64,000 bases of DNA from JAAYXE01 sp964391195 (GTDB lineage: Bacteria; Chloroflexota; Anaerolineae; Anaerolineales; UBA4823), in NCBI GenBank assembly GCA_964391195.1, contig CAYMLG010000008.1, forward strand, positions 1 to 64,000, written 5' to 3'. Position 1 is the first letter of the stretch, and every line of letters starts with the position of its first letter. Below the pieces are notes generated by a model. That model was given only the letters and a program-made list of their open reading frames with translations. It did not search any database and was not told the DNA's origin. The position numbers were made by a program, and so were the translations under genes. Below, in pieces: positions 35,832 to 43,449 of the stretch.

Positions 35832-36743
35832 ATGCTCATATTCATTCTTCGTCGCCTGTTCTACATGCTCCTCACCGCCCTGGCAATTGTTTATTTTTCC
35901 TTTTTCAGCATTGGATTGATAAATAACACCGGCCCAGATGCCCCAACCGCCCGGGGCACAGACGCAGCCGGGGAAGCCTGGCATGCGACGGTCGCTTTCT
36001 TTGGAAATGCACTCAGCGGAGACTTGGGCACGGTCCCAACCGTGTCTGGAGACCGACCGGTTTGGGAGATCGCCAAATTTGCTTATAAAAACAGCCTGGG
36101 ACTGCTCGGGATGGCTTTTTTGGCGGCCGTCCCTCTCGGCTTCATCATTGGGCTTCTGGCGGCGTTGACCCGTCGCAAGAGTCGTGAATACACCCTGCTG
36201 CTGTCCACCCTGATTGGCATCTCGCTCCCTTCGTTCACATTGGCCGTCTTACTCCAGCAGGCGGGAATCAAATATACGGTGACCTTCGGCAGCCGCCTGG
36301 TCAGCATGGGCGGCTATGCGTGGGACTTCCAGCACCTGCTCCTGCCACTGCTGGTGTTGATCGCCCGCCCGATGGCCTACATCACCCGCACGACTTACAT
36401 CTCACTGACCACCATATTGGAAGAGGATTACATTCGCACGGCGTTCGCCAAGGGGCTCACCCTCTCGCGCACCTTGATCGTCCACGCCCTACGCAACCTG
36501 GGTATTTCGGTGCTCACCGGTATCGGCATCTCGCTGCGTTTCAGCCTGGGGGTGCTCCCCATCGTCGAGTTCATCTTTGCCTGGCCCGGGCTCGGCCTGA
36601 GCACCCTGGAATCGATCAGCAACCGTATTCCCCTTCAAGTCGCGACCCTGGCTCTGTTGATCGGGCTCACTCTTCAGGCAGCCAGCCTGCTCTTAGACAT
36701 CTCCTACCAGTTCATCGATCCCCGCCTGAGGAGCGCCTCATGA
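35832..36743 (+). CDS. OppB/DppB-type ABC transporter permease
   Basis: A 303-aa membrane permease of the peptide/nickel family: N-terminal FILRRLFYMLLTALAIVYFS, about six helices, and the ATPase-coupling EAA loop EEDYIRTAFAKGLTLSRTLI, then FIFAWPGLGLSTLESI. GGAGG lies 5 nt upstream of the ATG. Its stop overlaps the start of the OppC-type gene (ATGA). Unusually, no substrate-binding protein or ATPase gene accompanies the pair, so partners must come from elsewhere. Confidence 0.88.
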   Translation: MLIFILRRLFYMLLTALAIVYFSFFSIGLINNTGPDAPTARGTDAAGEAWHATVAFFGNALSGDLGTVPTVSGDRPVWEIAKFAYKNSLGLLGMAFLAAVPLGFIIGLLAALTRRKSREYTLLLSTLIGISLPSFTLAVLLQQAGIKYTVTFGSRLVSMGGYAWDFQHLLLPLLVLIARPMAYITRTTYISLTTILEEDYIRTAFAKGLTLSRTLIVHALRNLGISVLTGIGISLRFSLGVLPIVEFIFAWPGLGLSTLESISNRIPLQVATLALLIGLTLQAASLLLDISYQFIDPRLRSAS

Positions 36744-39217
36744 GTTTTCAAAACATCTGGAAATCCATCCTCAACCCGCGGGTGCGGATCAAGGGACTGA
36801 ATTCGGCTTCGCCCGAAGGCGGTGATGGCGGTGAGCGCCCACAGGGGAGCCGCCGGAAGCGCCTGCTCAACCTGCCGCTGGTTCTCGGGGCTGTGATCCT
36901 GCTCTTCCTGTTCTTCGTCATGCTGTTCGGACCGCTCTTCGTCGATCACAACCCCTACCTGACCGCCATAGCCTTCGATCACGTCAAGCAAGAGGGCTTT
37001 AGAAATCCAAGGCCGCCCTTCGATCCATCTCCGAAATACCTTCTCGGGACGGACAAGTGGGGGAATGACCTCCTCAGCCTGCTGGTTTACGGCAGCCGGG
37101 TGACAGTCGTGGCGGCATTGTACATCTCTCTGGCTCGCCTGGGCTTAGGCATCATCCTGGGCAGCATCGCCGGATGGAACGCTTCACGTCTGGGCGATCG
37201 CCTGATCATGACCCTCTCCGGGACGATCACTTCCATCCCCATTCTGCTCAGCAGCATGATTATCATTCTCGTGCTCGGTGTGGAAAACGGTTTGATCGTC
37301 TTCCTCATTGCCCTGACTGCCACCGGTTGGACCGAGGTGGCCGAGCACGTCCGCGGCCAGGTTGTGCAGATCCGGGAAAAGGCGTATATGGAAGGCGCCC
37401 GAGCCGTCGGCCTGACACCCGTTCAAACCCTGGTCAGGCATGTCTTGCCGAACCTGCTGCCGCATCTGATTGTCATCACCTTCCTCGATCTGGGCGCGGT
37501 GCTGCTGCTGATCGCCGAGCTCGGCTTCTTGGGGTTCTTTATCGGCGGGGGGAGCGTATACGACCCGGACCCGGTGTTTGGGGCTCGCGATTTTATCCTG
37601 GTTGAGGTCCCGGAGTGGGGCGGGTACCTGGCTCAAGGGGTGCCCTTCATCCGCTCCAGCCCGCACCTGGTTGTCGTCCCTTCGCTGGCTTTCTCGCTCG
37701 CCATTCTGGGGTTCAACGCCTTCGGAGAAGGGCTGCGGCGCTTCCTGGATCAGAATGCGATCAGCACCGCCTTTTTACTCAAGAAGCGGGCGCTGGTCTA
37801 CGCCGCCGTGGTGATCCTGGTTACAGCCTTTATCTTCGAATACACCGGTCCCAAACAATCCTTCACAGCCGTAGCCGCACAGATGGATCGCGAGCGAGCC
37901 TCAGTCGAGGCAACGAACATCACCGACCGGGCCAGGAATGGCGAGCCGGTTGAGGCTGCTGGCTATATCGCCGATCAAATCAAGGCCGCAGGATTTCACC
38001 CCGGGCTGCGCCTGGAGATGACATCGCGCTATACCGCCCTGATGCAAACCCAGGTGTTCGCTCTGGACGCACCGCCGGTACTCGAGGTCCTCGGAGCCGG
38101 TGGCCAAACCCGGCTTTCGTTCGAACCCGAGATAGACTTTACCTACCAACTGCGGGGCATGGCCGGTGAAGGCCAGGTAGAACTGCCGCTTACCTTCGTT
38201 GATATGCGTCCCCAGCCGAGGAGCATCCTGGGCTGGTCGATAGGCAGCCTGTTGAAAGGGCTGCGCGTCGAAGGGCATGTTGTCATGGTTCGGGACACCG
38301 GCTTGCACACCCCGATAATTGATGGGCTGATCAATGCCGGAGCCGCCGGGCTGCTGGTCATCGATACAACCGGTGAAGAATTACCCGCCTCAGAAAGCGT
38401 TGTCACCGGCCTGGCGGACCAACCCGCCGGGAAAGAGGTGCCCATCTTCCACATACGGCCATCTGTGGCCGAAGCCGTCCTATCCGAAGCGGGGCTGGCT
38501 TTAGCAGAGCTGCAGTTAGATCCCCAGTCAGATGATCTTTCAGAACAATGGTGGCCTGAACTGCGGATCAGGATGGCCCTGGAATTGGAAGAGATCGAAA
38601 ACCGGGTACATCCGGCGGTGTTCGGATTCAAAGCCGGCTATGACGCCAAGATCTCGCAGGAGATCGTGGTGATTGCCACCGCCATCGACCTCACCGGATC
38701 GGGGACACCGGAGGACATCTCCATGAAAACAGCACGCGGCGCCAGTTTGCTGCTCGAAATGGCCCGTTCCCACGAAGAGGCCTGGGTGGATCCGCGCCGC
38801 TCGTTAGTTTTGATTGCCTGGGGTTCGGGGGATATCCACGATCCGGGATTGGAAGAATTCATCGCCAACCCGGAGAACTTCGCCCGGCTGCCGGTGGCAA
38901 CCTCTTCCAGCGGAGCGCCGTCGGTAGTGGTGATGATTGATCCCAATGGCAACCCCACGCCTGAAACGGTGGTCTACTCGCCGGCCGAATCGAAGCTGCT
39001 GGCCTTGTTCGAAGATAGCGCCCGCACCGCCGATCTTTCCGTGCGGGTAAAACCGTCCCCTACAGGGGAGAGGCGCAGCCGAGAAGAACGCCTGGAAACG
39101 ATATTAGTGCAGCTCCCTGATCCCGAAGGCGAACTCTCTACCCAGGAACAGGTGGAGGCAGCAGGCAAGGCCCTCTCCCTCACTGTCCTCGAACTGATCC
39201 GCCAACTCCAATACTGA
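36740..39217 (+). CDS. OppC-type ABC permease fused to a degenerate PA/M28 peptidase-like domain
   Basis: 825 aa. Residues 1 to about 348 are an OppC/DppC permease: TM at 45-67, LLGTDKWGNDLLS, and EAA loop EKAYMEGARAVGLTPVQTLV. An extra helix (about 350-368) leads to about 450 residues probably outside the membrane. These contain EAAGYIADQIKAAGFHPGL, a PA-like insert (VINAGAAGLLVIDTTGEEL-type region, about 505-590) and an M28-like core (EIVVIATAIDLTGSG, ARGASLLLEMARS, RRSLVLIAWGSGD). The zinc ligands of M28 look absent: the His of the G-A-H-x-D motif is Ala648, the D-N Asp is missing, and no Glu-Glu pair is present. A binding or scaffolding role, perhaps in place of a separate substrate-binding protein, is inferred. 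Confidence 0.8.
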   Translation: MSFQNIWKSILNPRVRIKGLNSASPEGGDGGERPQGSRRKRLLNLPLVLGAVILLFLFFVMLFGPLFVDHNPYLTAIAFDHVKQEGFRNPRPPFDPSPKYLLGTDKWGNDLLSLLVYGSRVTVVAALYISLARLGLGIILGSIAGWNASRLGDRLIMTLSGTITSIPILLSSMIIILVLGVENGLIVFLIALTATGWTEVAEHVRGQVVQIREKAYMEGARAVGLTPVQTLVRHVLPNLLPHLIVITFLDLGAVLLLIAELGFLGFFIGGGSVYDPDPVFGARDFILVEVPEWGGYLAQGVPFIRSSPHLVVVPSLAFSLAILGFNAFGEGLRRFLDQNAISTAFLLKKRALVYAAVVILVTAFIFEYTGPKQSFTAVAAQMDRERASVEATNITDRARNGEPVEAAGYIADQIKAAGFHPGLRLEMTSRYTALMQTQVFALDAPPVLEVLGAGGQTRLSFEPEIDFTYQLRGMAGEGQVELPLTFVDMRPQPRSILGWSIGSLLKGLRVEGHVVMVRDTGLHTPIIDGLINAGAAGLLVIDTTGEELPASESVVTGLADQPAGKEVPIFHIRPSVAEAVLSEAGLALAELQLDPQSDDLSEQWWPELRIRMALELEEIENRVHPAVFGFKAGYDAKISQEIVVIATAIDLTGSGTPEDISMKTARGASLLLEMARSHEEAWVDPRRSLVLIAWGSGDIHDPGLEEFIANPENFARLPVATSSSGAPSVVVMIDPNGNPTPETVVYSPAESKLLALFEDSARTADLSVRVKPSPTGERRSREERLETILVQLPDPEGELSTQEQVEAAGKALSLTVLELIRQLQY

Positions 39218-39264
39218 CCGCCGCTCCCCGGCAACCGATGTCATTGCGGCGGATAAAGCACTGA

Positions 39265-39308
39265 CTACAAAACACGAAGCCCGCGCAGGCGGACTTCGTG
39301 TTTTGTAG
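39265..39308. terminator. Perfect 15-bp hairpin between convergent genes
   Basis: CTACAAAACACGAAG (39265-39279) pairs exactly with 39294-39308 across a GC-rich 14-nt loop. It lies between the ends of the permease-fusion gene and terC and carries A/T-rich arms that can act in both directions. Confidence 0.75.
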
Positions 39309-39375
39309 GTGCAGTGTTAACTGCCGCAAGAATTTTCTTCTCTGTGTTCTCTGTGCACTCTGTGGTTGGAACCCC

Positions 39376-40131
39376 TTACTCCGCGCCTTCCTGCCGGTAC
39401 GGCTGCTTCAAATGCACCGGCTCGGCCGTTTTTGGCGTCCTGATCCGCAAATTGAGCATCTCGACAAACACCGAAAAGCCCATCGCAAAATAAATATATC
39501 CCTTCGGAATATGGAACTCCAGCGCTTCCACGATCAGCGAGAACCCAATCAGCAGCAGAAAACTCAACGCCAACATCTTGACCGTGGGGTGCCGGTTCAC
39601 AAAATCGCTAATTGACCCCGCGGCAAACATCATTATACCGATCGCAATCACCACCGCGGCGATCATCACCCACAACTGGTTCGCCATCCCGACCGCGGTG
39701 ATGACCGAGTCGAGCGAAAAAATGATATCCAGTATAGCAATCTGGACAATCACGGATGAAAAGGACGGCGCTCGAACCACCCGTTGGTGCTCGTCCGCCC
39801 CTTCCAGGCGGTCGTGGATTTCGTGCGTGCTTTTCGCCAGCAGGAACACACCGCCGATCAACAGGATCAAATCGCGACCCGAGATCTCGAACCCGTAAAT
39901 CGTGATCAGCGGCTCTGTCAATCCGATTACCCAGGCCAGCGATAAGAGCAGCAAAATACGGGTGAGCATCGCCGCGCCCAGACCAACTCTGCGAGCCCGA
40001 TCCTGCTGCGCTTCAGGCAGCTTCCCGGCCAGAATGGAAATAAAGACGATATTGTCGATCCCCAGCACAATTTCCAAAGCGGCCAGGGTAGCCAGGGCAA
40101 TCCAGACTTGTGGTTCTAATAATCCTTGCAT
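39376..40131 (-). CDS. TerC-family integral membrane protein
   Basis: A 251-aa protein with about seven membrane helices and the TerC acidic motifs EIVLGIDNIVFISILAGKLP and LDIIFSLDSVITAVGM, whose Asp residues lie in membrane segments. TerC/YkoY-type proteins are linked to manganese export or metal loading of exported proteins. It stands alone between two terminators. Confidence 0.92.
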   Translation of the reverse strand: MQGLLEPQVWIALATLAALEIVLGIDNIVFISILAGKLPEAQQDRARRVGLGAAMLTRILLLLSLAWVIGLTEPLITIYGFEISGRDLILLIGGVFLLAKSTHEIHDRLEGADEHQRVVRAPSFSSVIVQIAILDIIFSLDSVITAVGMANQLWVMIAAVVIAIGIMMFAAGSISDFVNRHPTVKMLALSFLLLIGFSLIVEALEFHIPKGYIYFAMGFSVFVEMLNLRIRTPKTAEPVHLKQPYRQEGAE

Positions 40132-40223
40132 GTTGTCGCTCCTCCCCCAGCGTGTTGGTGAGGGTGTCGGTGTTGGTAAAATTTATCCTGGAATTATACA
40201 ACGGGGATCCCCCCTTTAATCAA

Positions 40224-40252
40224 AATTGGGCATGCTGTTCGCACGCCCAATT
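40224..40252 (-). terminator. Terminator after the sigma-factor gene
   Basis: An 8-bp stem, AATTGGGC (40224-40231) with GCCCAATT (40245-40252), is followed on the minus strand by TTTTGATT. It lies 40 nt past the sigma-factor stop codon. Confidence 0.65.
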
Positions 40253-40292
40253 CCCGTGGAGCGGACTTGCACCAATTTGTCCATTGCCTGGG

Positions 40293-40916
40293 CTACAGGA
40301 TGTAATTCTCTCGAAGCAGCGCCTCCCTCAGCCGCATCCGCGCCCTGGACAGGCGGCTTTTCACCGTCCCCAGCGAAATGTTGAGCACATCCGCGACTTC
40401 CTGATAGTTCATCCCCTGGACATCCACCAGCACCACAACCGTCCGGTATTCTGGGGTCAAATCATTTAAAATGCCTTGCAGCTTCTCCCCCAACTCGCTC
40501 CGCTCCACCTGGTGTTCGACCGGGTCGCTCGGATCGATGATCCAGGCGGCGACTTCGAATTCCTCACCATCTTCGTCCACCGGCTCCAGGCGCTTGATCG
40601 GGTGGCGGCGTTGATAGCGCAGGCTATCGTAACAATAATTCGTAACGATCCGCATCAGCCAGGCTCTCATCGACCCGCCCCGGTATGCGTCCAGCTTGCG
40701 GAAAGCCTGGATGAAGGTATCCTGGGTCATATCTGCCGCCGCCTCTTCATCCCCCAGCAGGCGGTAAGCCTGGTTGTAGATCGCATCTTGATACTGGAGC
40801 ACCAGGCGGTTGAACCCGGCCAAATCGCCCACTTTAGGAGCGGTATTTTGCTTGGATTTCGAAACAGCCTGTCCAAAGAACCGGCTGGCAGCCTCGAACG
40901 GCATACTGCTTTCCAC
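40293..40916 (-). CDS. ECF-type RNA polymerase sigma factor
   Basis: A 207-aa sigma-70 family factor with only regions 2 and 4. Region 2 has LLGDEEAAADMTQDTFIQAF and MRAWLMRIVTNYCYDSLRYQ. Region 4 has NYQEVADVLNISLGTVKSRL and SRARMRLREALL, the helix-turn-helix contacting -35. No anti-sigma gene with a membrane domain is adjacent, so its control is not visible. The first 20 or so residues are poorly defined, and a later start is possible. Confidence 0.93.
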   Translation of the reverse strand: MESSMPFEAASRFFGQAVSKSKQNTAPKVGDLAGFNRLVLQYQDAIYNQAYRLLGDEEAAADMTQDTFIQAFRKLDAYRGGSMRAWLMRIVTNYCYDSLRYQRRHPIKRLEPVDEDGEEFEVAAWIIDPSDPVEHQVERSELGEKLQGILNDLTPEYRTVVVLVDVQGMNYQEVADVLNISLGTVKSRLSRARMRLREALLRENYIL

Positions 40917-41013
40917 TGGTAATCCCTCCCACTATATTTCTTTGCCAGTTAATACGCCGTTCACAGGAAAGTCTTACAAATTGCTAGGTATATTAATTCG
41001 ATTGCTTGCAAGA

Positions 41014-41048
41014 ACAACGCCAGCCCTCAAATCGGGGACTGGCGTTGT
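41014..41048 (-). terminator. Terminator after the DUF2785/PilZ operon
   Basis: A 10-bp perfect stem, ACAACGCCAG (41014-41023) with 41039-41048, lies 22 nt after the DUF2785 stop. The minus-strand continuation is T-rich. Confidence 0.65.
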
Positions 41049-41070
41049 AATCTTAACAAACTTACTTATC

Positions 41071-41901
41071 TCATTTGAACCGGCTGGCAGCCTTCACCGC
41101 TCCTGCCACCCCCGGGAGCAGCGCCTCACCCACGCCCTTGTACTGCATCTGGAAATACAAGCTGCGCAGAAAATTTTTCCGGTTAGCCATCTGGAAGAGA
41201 TCCACGACCCTCTCAGCTCTTTTCGCGGGGGGGAAGCTTTGCAACCAATTCCGTATCTGTTCTTCAGACAGCAAACCGCGCCGGAGGACGCTTATCACTG
41301 CAACAGCCAGGCGTTCATCTTCTTCGGCTGCAAAAACCACCTCAGCAGACAACAGCTTATCCCGGATCGCATTTAAGATCGCGTGCAGGTGTTCTTCACG
41401 CAGCTCCTCCGCTTGGGCTAACTCATCGAAGAGATCTGCTGCGTGCGCGATGGCGTGCGCCCAGCCTTTCTCCGGCGTATATCCCCGCAGATCGACCTCC
41501 CGCGGGAAATAAGTTAAAACTCGGTCCAGGGTCTGCTCAACCAGTTCTGGCGGTAAGCAAGGTTGGCTGCGATGACGGTAAATAACGATTGCCGCGGCAA
41601 GCAAAGAAAAGGCGCGCATAAATACGCTGTCTGTACCCTGCTCGCCCAGTTGATAGAAAAGGTGCCGGTCATCCAGCGTAATTTCCAGCACCCGCCGCAG
41701 TTCCGCCGGTTGCAACACCATCTCCGACCATTCGAATAAGGTGGTGTAGATCAGATCGTCTCGCAGAACCGGGTCGGGTGACCCGAGGTTTGCCATCATC
41801 TGCTCGACCAGCGGCCAGGGTTCTACACCTTCTGGCAGGCGGTAATCATCATTCGCAATTTGTTGTAGTCGTGCTTTCAGTTCAGCGCTTGTGCTTTCCA
41901 A
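41071..41901 (-). CDS. DUF2785 family protein
   Basis: A 276-aa soluble helical protein. LRGYTPEKGWAHAIAHAADL and the preceding RVLTYFPREVD are characteristic of DUF2785, a family of unknown function. A His/Asp-rich middle could bind metal. It begins 3 nt after the PilZ gene and is followed by a terminator, so the two form a small operon. Confidence 0.8.
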   Translation of the reverse strand: MESTSAELKARLQQIANDDYRLPEGVEPWPLVEQMMANLGSPDPVLRDDLIYTTLFEWSEMVLQPAELRRVLEITLDDRHLFYQLGEQGTDSVFMRAFSLLAAAIVIYRHRSQPCLPPELVEQTLDRVLTYFPREVDLRGYTPEKGWAHAIAHAADLFDELAQAEELREEHLHAILNAIRDKLLSAEVVFAAEEDERLAVAVISVLRRGLLSEEQIRNWLQSFPPAKRAERVVDLFQMANRKNFLRSLYFQMQYKGVGEALLPGVAGAVKAASRFK

Positions 41902-41904
41902 CGC

Positions 41905-42291
41905 TTACTCCCTCAACGCATACCGGTCATTGATCTCCAGGATCACCGGGATATCCGCCTCGCAGACGTTCACCAGTTCGAAACCGGTATTCCAGAGCGG
42001 GGGCTGCACATCGGGCTGGCACCACACGCTGCGCCCCTCGAACGCCAGATAGCTCTTGGTAAAACCAAATCCCTCGGGCAGGTCCATGCGCAGGCGAAAG
42101 TGCTTACCAACCTCCAGCGGTTTCTCGGTGATGATCATCGCCCCCTGAGGGGTGATGTCCGCCAGATTGCCCACCAATTCGCCCGTCTGCCGGTCGAAGA
42201 TGCGGGTGAAAAACAGGAGATAGCGCCGCTGAATACGCCGCCGCTCCACTCTTTCTTCGGCGGGTGGCGTCGTATGAGGTTCGGTCGTCAT
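41905..42291 (-). CDS. PilZ-domain protein
   Basis: A 128-aa protein consisting of one PilZ-like domain: an N-terminal Arg-rich segment ERRRIQRRYLLFFTRIFD, then NLADITPQGAMIITEKPLEV and SVWCQPDVQPPLWNTGFELV. The c-di-GMP motif is partly present (RR...R, but D-I-T-P-Q-G instead of D-x-S-x-x-G). Binding of c-di-GMP is therefore uncertain. It probably regulates surface behaviour or works with the DUF2785 protein. There is no neighbouring cyclase. Confidence 0.75.
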   Translation of the reverse strand: MTTEPHTTPPAEERVERRRIQRRYLLFFTRIFDRQTGELVGNLADITPQGAMIITEKPLEVGKHFRLRMDLPEGFGFTKSYLAFEGRSVWCQPDVQPPLWNTGFELVNVCEADIPVILEINDRYALRE

Positions 42292-42560
42292 TCTGCCTCC
42301 TTAATCAGTCCTGGAAAGGCCGGATGAAAACAATCCGTGTGCCAGGTCGTTTAAACTTTCGACCGCGGCCATTCAGGCGGCCGTGTTCATTCCAACCATA
42401 CGCTTACTGATTAACTTACAAAAAAAGGAGACGATCGACAAGTAATAAATGTCACAGAGAGAAGCGCAAGCAGTCGGTTAAACCGCCGGGTAGGCGACTC
42501 AAACCACCGGCCGAGTCTGAAAGCGAAAGTCCCGGGCCAGCAGGTGAGCCTGTACCGGCA

Positions 42561-43187
42561 TCAGCGGTCAGATTCCGACGACCCTTTCGAAAATAAATAA
42601 GATGCCGGGTGATCCACATCTGGCTTGGCCGAGTCGATCTCTATTTGCTGATCGGGATAAATCGTGCCCTTGTTTTTCAAGAGCCAGGCCGTTCCAGACT
42701 CTTCACGCGCCTGGCGGCCCTGCCATTCCTGTCGTTCTGCATACCAGTGGACCAACTCGGCCAGACCGGAGGCGGCCAGAATGAATGAAAATATGAGCCC
42801 GAACGGGTAGATCAGGACCAGCAAACCAGTTAAGACCAGGGCCACCCAGGTGCCGGCGCAGATTGGGCAGCACAGCAGCTCGCCCAGCACACGCCGGAAA
42901 CCGGTGCCGCTGGCCATGATCGATTTGCCGGCCCCACTGCTGTCATCGACCACCTCGGTAAACGGCGCTCGCAGCCATTCAAAAACATAGTTATAGGCCA
43001 GCGCTCTCCCACCCCTGAATGAAGCCAGCCCCAACAGCAGCAGGAGCCAGGGATCGCGCAGCATGCTCAGGTTTTCACCTTTCGCAATAATAGCTACCAC
43101 ACTCTCAAAAGTGATCCCCAGGAATATTAGCCCTATATACTCTAGGGTTTTTCCCCACCGCTCGGTGGATTGTTCGCTTCTACTCAT
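42561..43187 (-). CDS. DUF1360 family membrane protein
   Basis: A 208-aa protein with three or four membrane segments. RGGRALAYNYVFEWLRAPFT and the Cys motif LLCCPICAGTWVALVL match DUF1360, a family of unknown function related to phage/sporulation-type membrane proteins. The ATG is preceded by GAGGAG. The 269-nt gap upstream of the PilZ gene and the 262-nt gap before it hold no recognisable feature. Confidence 0.75.
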   Translation of the reverse strand: MSRSEQSTERWGKTLEYIGLIFLGITFESVVAIIAKGENLSMLRDPWLLLLLGLASFRGGRALAYNYVFEWLRAPFTEVVDDSSGAGKSIMASGTGFRRVLGELLCCPICAGTWVALVLTGLLVLIYPFGLIFSFILAASGLAELVHWYAERQEWQGRQAREESGTAWLLKNKGTIYPDQQIEIDSAKPDVDHPASYLFSKGSSESDR

Positions 43188-43449
43188 TGAATCTACTTCT
43201 CCTCACGAAGTATTTATCTCCCCCCATTCGTGGCCAGGCGCTCTCATCCTGGAACCATCCAGAATGACCCAGGCAGCTTTGATCGTAACACGAATCGAGT
43301 GCGTTTGTAACCCCCCGATCAGATACCTGAAGACTGAAAAAAGAGGTATTTTTAGATACATTTTTCTTTTCAATTTGTGATGATTCAGGTAATATCTTTC
43401 TCGCCTCACGCCCTCCAAAACTTTTATAACAGCTTAACCCCTTATCGCC

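Noticed and set aside
42292..42560. AAAGGAG followed by a start codon, suggesting a tiny gene
   Set aside because: The nearest ATG is about 18 nt from the ribosome-like site, and the frame closes after 10 codons.
43203..43418. 71-codon minus-strand open frame between the DUF1360 and fusion genes
   Set aside because: It has no ribosome site, no domain and mixed composition. It is probably chance in an AT-rich spacer.
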